Assembly: GCF_026421305.1 (NCBI RefSeq)
Contig: NZ_JAPJBQ010000012.1
Coordinates: forward strand, 1 to 64,000
Length of the DNA stretch: 64,000 bases
Direction: 5' to 3'
Source: Dyella silvae
GTDB taxonomy: Bacteria; Pseudomonadota; Gammaproteobacteria; Xanthomonadales; Rhodanobacteraceae
The notes beneath the pieces are model-generated. The model had not been told where the DNA came from. It saw only the letters and a program-made list of their open reading frames with translations, and did no database searches. The position numbers were made by a program, and so were the translations under genes. This document shows positions 58,539-64,000 of this stretch, piece after piece. Numbering within the stretch: position 1 is the first letter of the stretch; every line of letters begins with the position of its first letter.

Positions 58539-60851
58539 TCACAGGCCCAGCGACACAGAAGCGAACCAGCTGCGGCCCGGCAACACGTAGTACGAACCCA
58601 CGTTACCGCTCACCGAGTTGATCACCAGGTTGTGCGCATCGAACAGGTTGTCCACCTGCAGACGCAGCTTGTAGCTCTTGATCACCGAGCCGGTGAGGTT
58701 CTGGCCGTAGCCCACGCTCATGGCCGCCTGCCAGTAGCCCGGGGTGCTGACAGTGGACGTCACTGAGGAGGCGATATCCGGATTGAAGGTGGAGTTGTAC
58801 GCCTTCTGGCCGCCCGAATACTTGTCATACAGCGAGGCGAAGAAGCCGCTGTTCTCGTACATCATGCCGATGGCCGCCGTGCGATTTGGCACGTTGGGCA
58901 TGTCGAGGTTGGAACCCTTGAAGGTCGCGTCTTGCAGCGAGCCGTTGACGAACGCACTGGCACCGCCGCCGATGTAATAGGTCGCCTCGCCTTCGATGCC
59001 TTTGATGTACGCGCCCTTGGCCAGGTAGTACACCGGATCGGTCGTACCCGGCACGGTGGTGGAGAACTGGTAGTTCTTGTAGTTGATGAAATACACGTCG
59101 GCGTCTGCGTTGAAGCGCTCGGTCTTGTAGACCGTGCCGAACTGGTAGTTCATGGTCTGCGTAGGATGCGTGTTGTTGGCCGTCGGGTCCGGCACGTAGA
59201 ACTGGTTGAGGTTGGGCGTGAGAAAACCCTGCGCGGCGGTAGCGTAGATGCTCCAGTCCTCACGCAGCAGATAGTTGGCGGTGAGGTACCCCAGCGACTT
59301 GTCCCAGGTCTGGCTGTAGTAGAGCGGCGTCTTGGTGCCCTGGTTGATCGGCGCCTGAATGTCACGCGTCACGTGGAAGTACTTCACGCCCGGCGTGACG
59401 CTGAGGCCGTCATAGGCGTACCACTCGTATTCGGCGTAGAGCTGACCGGTGTGCAGTTGATCCGTCATCGTGTACTTGTACGGACCGCTGTACACGCCCT
59501 TGCTGTTGAATGTGCCAAAGGTGGATGCGCCCGGCTTCACATCGATGGCGCCGTCGCGGCCATAGTCGATGGCCACGCTGCTGCGGTTATTGTCGGTGTA
59601 CTCGTACCAGCCACCGGTACGGAACTGACCGTGGTCGTCCGCATGCACCAGGGCAAGCACATCGCCCCACGCGCGATAGTTGTTGATCTTCACAAAGCCA
59701 CCCATGTTGGTCTTCGAGACCTTGGTGCCCACATAGGGGCTTTCATGGCTGGTGTTGTCGTACGCGTAGGTATAGACCTTGTTGTCCACCGACCAGGTGT
59801 CCGACAGCAGGCTATGCACGCCGAGGTATTCCAGGTCGGTTTCCTTGGTCTGGTAGTTGTAGCAGGCGCAGTTGGTGCTGGTGGGGTCGTTATTGAGCCC
59901 GAAATTGCGGTCCAGCTGCTGAATCTGGTCTTCGGTCAGCGAACTCAGATTGGGATTGTTGAAGCGGATGTAGTTGTAGTTGCTGAGGAAGGTGAGTTCG
60001 GTGCTCTCGCCGATCGGCTGCACGTACTTGATGTAGCCGGTCTTGCGCGACATGTCGCCGTTGGTCTTGGCGGTGTCGGTGCTCATGTACTGCGCGCTGG
60101 CAATGAATTTGCCGCCGCCCAGATCGTTGAGCTTGCCGGAGTTCACTTCCAGGTGAGTCAGCGAGGTGCTGTAGCTGCCGAAACTCTGCGTCGGAATGAA
60201 CGAGAAGCTGTCGGTCGGGTCCTTCGAGCTCAGCGCCACCGTACCGCCGAAGGTGGCCTCGCCGATGGTGCTGGCATTGCCGGGGCCGCGATCGATCACG
60301 AGCTGGCCCAGCATCTTGGCCGGGAAGTAGCTGCTGGTGTGATGACTGAAGTCGTTGGTGTCACCGAACGGAATGCCGTCATAGGTAACGTTGTACTGGT
60401 TGTCGTTGAAGCCACGCAGGGTCAGCTGCTTCGACTCGCCGAGGCCTGGGCCGGCGGGGTTCACATTGGTCACGCTTGGCGCGATCGCGGCGATGGTGGC
60501 GTAGTCGGCGGTGGGCGCGACGTGGTTGCTGATCCAGTCCAGGCCGATGACCGACTGCGGCTGGGTAATGGTGAGGTCAGCCTGCGTCGGCGCCTGCGTG
60601 AGTGCCGAGGTGTCGGCATTCGCGCGTACTTCGACTTCCTCCAGCTCCTTGGCCGGCTTGAGGGCGTTGGGGTTGGCGCGCGAGGGCGAGGGTGATGCAT
60701 CGGCGGCCGGCGCGCTGGTGGCGTCGGTGTCGGTGGCGTGCACCGGCATGCTCAGGCACAGGCCCGCCAGCATGGCCAGGCCAATGGCGTGGGAAATCGG
60801 GCGCAAGGCAAGGAACGACGCGGGTGCGCGCCGGCTGGAAGCAAGGGACAT
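58539..60851 (-). CDS. TonB-dependent outer-membrane receptor of an acid-phosphatase operon
   Basis: A 770-residue receptor. Signal peptide (about 20-40), TonB-box-like LEEVEVRAN, plug with LDWISNHVAPTADYATIAAI and LRGFNDNQYNVTYDGIPFG, barrel ending WFASVSLGL. Its stop lies 17 bp before the acid phosphatase, so receptor, phosphatase, response regulator and kinase read as one transcript. The ligand is unknown; the phosphatase partner points to an organophosphate such as a phytate or a sugar phosphate, which is inference. The 155-bp region upstream contains the regulator box at 60945-60972. Confidence 0.9.
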   Translation of the reverse strand: MSLASSRRAPASFLALRPISHAIGLAMLAGLCLSMPVHATDTDATSAPAADASPSPSRANPNALKPAKELEEVEVRANADTSALTQAPTQADLTITQPQSVIGLDWISNHVAPTADYATIAAIAPSVTNVNPAGPGLGESKQLTLRGFNDNQYNVTYDGIPFGDTNDFSHHTSSYFPAKMLGQLVIDRGPGNASTIGEATFGGTVALSSKDPTDSFSFIPTQSFGSYSTSLTHLEVNSGKLNDLGGGKFIASAQYMSTDTAKTNGDMSRKTGYIKYVQPIGESTELTFLSNYNYIRFNNPNLSSLTEDQIQQLDRNFGLNNDPTSTNCACYNYQTKETDLEYLGVHSLLSDTWSVDNKVYTYAYDNTSHESPYVGTKVSKTNMGGFVKINNYRAWGDVLALVHADDHGQFRTGGWYEYTDNNRSSVAIDYGRDGAIDVKPGASTFGTFNSKGVYSGPYKYTMTDQLHTGQLYAEYEWYAYDGLSVTPGVKYFHVTRDIQAPINQGTKTPLYYSQTWDKSLGYLTANYLLREDWSIYATAAQGFLTPNLNQFYVPDPTANNTHPTQTMNYQFGTVYKTERFNADADVYFINYKNYQFSTTVPGTTDPVYYLAKGAYIKGIEGEATYYIGGGASAFVNGSLQDATFKGSNLDMPNVPNRTAAIGMMYENSGFFASLYDKYSGGQKAYNSTFNPDIASSVTSTVSTPGYWQAAMSVGYGQNLTGSVIKSYKLRLQVDNLFDAHNLVINSVSGNVGSYYVLPGRSWFASVSLGL

Positions 60852-60944
60852 GGCGAGGTGTCTGGTGGCTGGATTCAGCGCACTAGCGTGGGGTTGCCGT
60901 TTGACAGTTCTGTTGCATGAGGGTGATGCGCGCAGGCGGTTTAC

Positions 60945-60972
60945 TTAGGTCTGTCTTAGACAGTCCTGAGGA
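60945..60972 (-). promoter_or_regulatory. PmrA/QseB-like direct-repeat box
   Basis: CTTAGG (60945), CTTAGA (60956) and CTGAGG (60967) recur with exact 11-bp period, one helical turn, as in boxes of PmrA/QseB-type regulators. They lie 94-121 bp before the receptor start codon of an operon that encodes such a regulator. Within it is the palindrome CTGTC-TTA-GACAG (60952-60964). Confidence 0.6.
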
Positions 60973-61006
60973 GCGGGCTTTTGTTGTGCAGTGGGAGCGG
61001 ACGGTG

Positions 61007-61423
61007 TTACTTCACCGGCTCGGCCAACGGCTTGCCCTTGTCGACGATCCAGGTGGACAGCGCCACCCCGCCGTCGCCGCCCGGTGCGGCGGCAAGGCTG
61101 TGCACGGCGCCGCGCGGATTGAAGAAGTGATCGCCAGCCTTGAGCACACGGTCGGGCTGGCCACGCGTCTTCAGTATCAGGTTGCCCTTCAGCACATAAC
61201 CCGATTCGTCGCCCTCGTGCACATGCCAGCCGATCACCGTGCCAGCGGGCAACTCCGCCGTACCGATCACGATCTCCTTCCCCGGCACGCCGCTCTGATC
61301 GTGCTGATCGAGAATGGTGCGCTTGGGCTGCACTGCGCCCGGTGGTGTGTCCTGAGCAAAAGCACTCAGCCCCCATGCCGCGGCAACAAACAACGCGGTG
61401 CTCGCGATATAACGGAGAGACAT
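61007..61423 (-). CDS. Exported cupin-domain protein
   Basis: A 138-residue protein from ATG 61423 with signal peptide (LRYIASTALFVAAAWGLSAFAQ). A single cupin: GTVIGWHVHEGDESGYVLKGN gives the first metal motif (two His and Glu) and HFFNPRGAVHSL the second. Periplasmic cupins of this length include oxalate- or quercetin-type enzymes and sensors, but no function can be fixed. Single gene between the receptor operon and the patatin gene. Confidence 0.87.
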   Translation of the reverse strand: MSLRYIASTALFVAAAWGLSAFAQDTPPGAVQPKRTILDQHDQSGVPGKEIVIGTAELPAGTVIGWHVHEGDESGYVLKGNLILKTRGQPDRVLKAGDHFFNPRGAVHSLAAAPGGDGGVALSTWIVDKGKPLAEPVK

Positions 61424-61504
61424 GGCGGATACCTCGGTGCAGGCCCGGTGTCCGCGCATTGTGTGCACCCGTGCGTGACCGGATTGCGAAGCCGCCGCGT
61501 GCGG

Positions 61505-62407
61505 TCAGTGGCGCGAAGGTTCCAGCGTCACCCGTTCGCTTTGCATAACCTTGGTGGCGTCCTGGCTGCCGAGCGCTAGTGCGGCCTGAATGTCGGTAGC
61601 CGCCGTGCAATTCCAGGTGGAAACGGGCACGCGCTGGCTAGGTTGCAAGTAGTGGCGGCCGCGGTAGCGAAACAGCGTCGGCAACTTGGGGTAATGGCGG
61701 GTAAGCAGTACCAGCGTGGTGGCTCTCGCCGCCGACGCTTCGGGCAGCACCGGTACGCTGTCCAGATACCCGCCATCGATGGCCACGCCGCCTGCGACGT
61801 GTTGTGCCGAAAGAAACGGTGGCGCTGCTGCCGCTGCCACCAGCAACGTCTGCGCTTCGGCGAGCGTGGCGCATTGCTGTAGTCCGACGAACTCCTGACG
61901 CAGACCCAGCATGCGCGGCAGGCGAGGGTGCAGGCGATTCCACAGGAACTTGTCCACCAGATAGGCGCAGGTGCCTGCCACCATCGAACCCTTCAGGCCG
62001 AGCGCGCGTGCGGGCCGCGTCAACGCCACGATCAGTTGCTGCGGCGCTTCGCGCACGGCGTCGAAGGTGCTGTCGTTGACGAACGAGGCGAGCCACGCCG
62101 GATAGACGCGGTGATGCGCAAACCGCCATTGCCGCGGCGTGCGGCCGCGCCATTCGAACAGCCGCGGCGTATCGCTGAACAGCTGCCGGCATGATTCAAA
62201 GGCGCGCTGCAGCCCGTCACTGGTGAGTGCCGCGGCCGCCACGGCGGCGCCCGCACTGGTGCCAACCAGAGTCGGCGGCAGGTGCCAGCCGCGCTTCATC
62301 CAGTCGGACACCATAGCGGCCTGCCACCAACAACGATTGCCGCCGCCGGCGAAAACCAGCGTTTCGATCTCGGGCAAATGCAGGCGGTTGACTGCCTCAA
62401 CGTGCAT
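61505..62407 (-). CDS. Patatin-like phospholipase
   Basis: A 300-residue protein from ATG 62407; the longer frame adds 93 implausible residues. The oxyanion motif GGGNRCW (21-27), the nucleophile Ser51 in VGTSAGAAVA and the catalytic Asp in AIDGGYLDS are intact, so it should act as a lipid acyl hydrolase in the cytoplasm. The ribosome site is weak. No signal peptide. Single gene, immediately after the region with the candidate sRNA. Confidence 0.85.
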   Translation of the reverse strand: MHVEAVNRLHLPEIETLVFAGGGNRCWWQAAMVSDWMKRGWHLPPTLVGTSAGAAVAAAALTSDGLQRAFESCRQLFSDTPRLFEWRGRTPRQWRFAHHRVYPAWLASFVNDSTFDAVREAPQQLIVALTRPARALGLKGSMVAGTCAYLVDKFLWNRLHPRLPRMLGLRQEFVGLQQCATLAEAQTLLVAAAAAPPFLSAQHVAGGVAIDGGYLDSVPVLPEASAARATTLVLLTRHYPKLPTLFRYRGRHYLQPSQRVPVSTWNCTAATDIQAALALGSQDATKVMQSERVTLEPSRH

Positions 62408-62486
62408 GGTGATTTTGCGGGTGGCCGATAAGCCCGCAAGCATGGCGGCGGTTCGCGGAGGACTCAAGGGCAGGGCGTTGCAGCTG

Positions 62487-62645
62487 CCCAAAAAGGATAG
62501 GCCCCCTTTCGGGGGCCTATGGGCCGGAACTAGGGGGGCGACCGGCCCGGTTGCCGCTCGTTCGTGGAAACGACCGGCATGCGTAGATTGCCGCAAAGCA
62601 CGGTGCCTTCTGTGTAAGCGAAAACCTACGTTGTTGGTAGGTGCA
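62487..62645 (-). ncRNA. Candidate small RNA with C-rich hairpin loop
   Basis: Read on the minus strand, hairpins follow one another without a gene: 62625-62641 (CCTAC..GTAGG), 62551-62582 (TGCCG..CGGCA), 62521-62548 (a perfect 7-bp stem whose 14-nt loop holds CCCCCC) and 62497-62520 (10-bp stem, loop GAAA) followed by TTTTT. The last is a good Rho-independent terminator. A C-rich exposed loop next to a terminator recalls sRNAs that pair with ribosome-binding sites. It may be independent or the 3' UTR of the small gene at 62687. No promoter was identified. Confidence 0.45.
62493..62520 (-). terminator. Rho-independent terminator on the minus strand
   Basis: ATAGGCCCCC (62497-62506) pairs with GGGGGCCTAT (62511-62520), loop TTTC; on the minus strand it is followed by CCTTTTT. 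Confidence 0.85.
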
Positions 62646-62686
62646 AGGATCGTCTCGTGTCGGGCTGACAGGGTTCGGCAACCCAT

Positions 62687-62881
62687 TCACTGTGCGCGCA
62701 CGTTTCCATCGCCGATGCCCAGGCAAAGACGTGCAGGCCAGGTGAAGAACCCACTGCGCGTGATGCGTTGCTGACGCGTGTCGTGCTCATCGCGTGGCGG
62801 TGGGGCGCTCAGTCGTTGCGCCAATCGTAGATCGGTGATGTAACCGTGCAGAAACAACAGATCAGTCCATAGCGAGCGCAT
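62687..62881 (-). CDS. Hypothetical small protein
   Basis: A 64-residue frame 28 bp downstream of the glutathione S-transferase gene in the same direction, with GGGAG before its ATG. MRSLWTDLLFLHGYITDL and FTWPARLCLGIGDG read like a genuine conserved short protein, but I cannot name it. The spacing suggests co-transcription with the transferase. Confidence 0.5.
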   Translation of the reverse strand: MRSLWTDLLFLHGYITDLRLAQRLSAPPPRDEHDTRQQRITRSGFFTWPARLCLGIGDGNVRAQ

Positions 62882-62909
62882 GCGGGTCTCCCGTGGGCGG
62901 ATGAAAAGC

Positions 62910-63536
62910 TCAGTCGACGGTGTCGCCGGTCAGTGGCGTGGCGAGCATCGAGGGACGTTGGATAAAAGCGCGGTACCACGCAGAAAGGTGTGGCCGGCCA
63001 TGCTCAAAGTCGGGCAGCTCGCGAAACGCCAGCCAGCTCAACGCGGTTGCCAGCGCGATCTGGCCAATGTCGATGCGGCACGGCGGCGATGGGTCAGCCC
63101 ATTCGCGCTCGAGAAAATCGTAGGCCGCCACCAGCTTCTCCATCTGCCCATCCCGCATGGCGGGATAGCGCAGCGCTTCCGGTCGGCGCACGGTTTCGTG
63201 GCGCACCGCGATGCCCGCATCGCACAGGCCCTGGGCCAGTGCCTGCAAACGAAGACTGCGCCATCGTTCGCGCGGATCGCTGGGGATGAAGGTCGGGCCG
63301 TCATGCAGGCCGTCCAGGTATTCGCAGATCACGCTGGAGTCGAACAGCGCGGTGCCATCATCGAGCACCAGCACGGGCACCTTGCCCAGCGGGTTCAGGC
63401 AGAAAACCTCTTCGTTGCGCCAGGTGGGGCTGGTCTCGTGATGCACGACGTGGAGGCGGTTGGCGAGGCCAGCCTCGTGGGCCATCACCAGCACCTTGCG
63501 GGCGTAAGGGGAGTGGGTCTGATAGAGAAGCTGCAT
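62910..63536 (-). CDS. Glutathione S-transferase (YibF-like)
   Basis: A 208-residue cytoplasmic protein. The N-terminal thioredoxin-like domain begins MQLLYQTHSPYARKVLVMAHE, with LNPLGKVPVLVLDDG and the glutathione-binding LFDSSVICEYLD; the C-terminal helical domain holds the family's PRIDIGQIALATALSWL-type core. Similar proteins conjugate or isomerise electrophiles. Divergent from the Lrp/AsnC regulator gene at 63650. Confidence 0.9.
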   Translation of the reverse strand: MQLLYQTHSPYARKVLVMAHEAGLANRLHVVHHETSPTWRNEEVFCLNPLGKVPVLVLDDGTALFDSSVICEYLDGLHDGPTFIPSDPRERWRSLRLQALAQGLCDAGIAVRHETVRRPEALRYPAMRDGQMEKLVAAYDFLEREWADPSPPCRIDIGQIALATALSWLAFRELPDFEHGRPHLSAWYRAFIQRPSMLATPLTGDTVD

Positions 63537-63649
63537 GGTCTAGATGCGTGGGGCGGGTATGCGCATTCTGGCCAGAGTTCGTGCGGCTGAGCTGCGTATT
63601 GGCCCTCTGTGGCGTTGCCTGGCCGCATCTTTTGCCGTATCTATGCGGC

Positions 63650-64000
63650 ATGGCGACCGACTACCAGCTGGATGATTTCGACCGGGAGATCCTGCGCTGG
63701 GTGCAGCGCGACGCACGCGTCACGGGAGAGGAGATCGGCGCCAGCATTGGCCTCTCTGCGGCGGCCGTGCAGCGCCGCCTGAAGCAACTGCGCAAGGTGG
63801 GCGTGATCACCGCCGAAGTGGCGCTGGTGGATCCTGCTGCCGTGGGGCAGGTGATGACCTTCATCGTGGGCGTGGAGCTGGAGCGCGAGCGCGTCGATAT
63901 GCTCGATGCGTTTCGTGGTGCGGCGCGCGCCGACCCGAATGTGCAGCAGTGCTATTACGTCACCGGCGAGGCGGACTTCGTGCTTATCGTCACCGCCAAA
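63650..64000 (+). CDS. Lrp/AsnC-family transcriptional regulator, cut by the window end
   Basis: 117 codons from ATG 63650 run off the window without a stop. The HTH (DREILRWVQRDARVTGEEIG, LSAAAVQRRLKQLRKVGVI) and the start of the RAM ligand-binding domain (VMTFIVGVELERE, VQQCYYVTGEADFVLIV) are clear. Full members have about 150-160 residues. It is divergent from the glutathione S-transferase gene, which it may regulate. Confidence 0.9.
   Translation, partial: MATDYQLDDFDREILRWVQRDARVTGEEIGASIGLSAAAVQRRLKQLRKVGVITAEVALVDPAAVGQVMTFIVGVELERERVDMLDAFRGAARADPNVQQCYYVTGEADFVLIVTAK

Noticed and set aside
58932-60695. 587-codon open frame on the plus strand
   Set aside because: Antisense to the TBDR gene; repetitive Val/Gly/His/Arg composition and no start context. 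A shadow of real coding on the other strand.

Overview
The window looks like a chromosomal segment of a gammaproteobacterium of the Xanthomonadales, most likely Rhodanobacteraceae (Dyella, Luteibacter or Rhodanobacter type). The pointers are the high GC content, three large TonB-dependent receptors, a HiPIP, a secreted M61 peptidase, a BigR-type sulfur operon and REP-like CTCTCCCC/GGGGAGAG repeats. The assignment rests on gene content and style, not on a database search. I see no phage, plasmid backbone, CRISPR array or intact transposase; mobility shows only as small non-autonomous repeats.

Layout. 1-450: palindromic repeats and a cut-off MAPEG gene. 423-5970: exported alpha/beta hydrolase divergent from a LysR regulator, then a TonB-dependent receptor (TBDR). 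6191-10662: LysR gene divergent from an isochorismatase-like hydrolase / aldehyde dehydrogenase operon, then a PhzF protein. 10910-15344: exported hydrolase, two exported proteins of unknown role, a histidine phosphatase and a conserved membrane protein. 15384-15670: a MITE-like element. 15686-19433: exported amidohydrolase, a 51-residue membrane peptide behind a near-perfect sigma-54 promoter, and a YafY/WYL regulator divergent from a DUF1579-like gene across a clear operator. 19487-25347: PoxB, HiPIP, and an ECF sigma factor with a TPR-bearing Ser/Thr kinase. 25729-28403: two small exported proteins and a DUF2252 protein. 28404-29051: dispersed repeats.

29052-38680 is rich in exported phosphoesterases: a lipoprotein alkaline phosphatase, a GlpQ-like phosphodiesterase, an NPP-type phosphodiesterase and a TBDR, with two serine esterases/hydrolases among them. 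38874-42378 carries an ATGA-coupled YhhN (lysoplasmalogenase family) and alkylglycerol-monooxygenase-like pair, which suggests ether-lipid turnover, and an APC permease. 42523-45267: small outer-membrane barrel and M61 peptidase. 45523-47896: tRNA-Arg(CCG) and the YeeE/YeeE/persulfide dioxygenase/BigR operon. 47948-50649: CsbD, HdeD-like protein, lipoprotein and QueF. 50788-55585: exported penicillin-acylase-family enzyme, exported metallo-beta-lactamase-fold protein, exported amidohydrolase. 55631-60851 (minus): TBDR, class A acid phosphatase, OmpR-type regulator and histidine kinase, with a three-repeat PmrA/QseB-like box upstream. 61007-64000: cupin, patatin, a candidate structured small RNA, a small ORF, a glutathione S-transferase and a cut-off Lrp/AsnC regulator.

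Taken together, the segment supports an organism that digests extracellular polymers and organophosphates and imports products through TonB receptors. The least ordinary signals are the sigma-54 small-peptide unit, the ether-lipid gene pair, the PmrA-like box on the receptor/phosphatase/two-component operon, the candidate sRNA with a C-rich loop, and the MITE.
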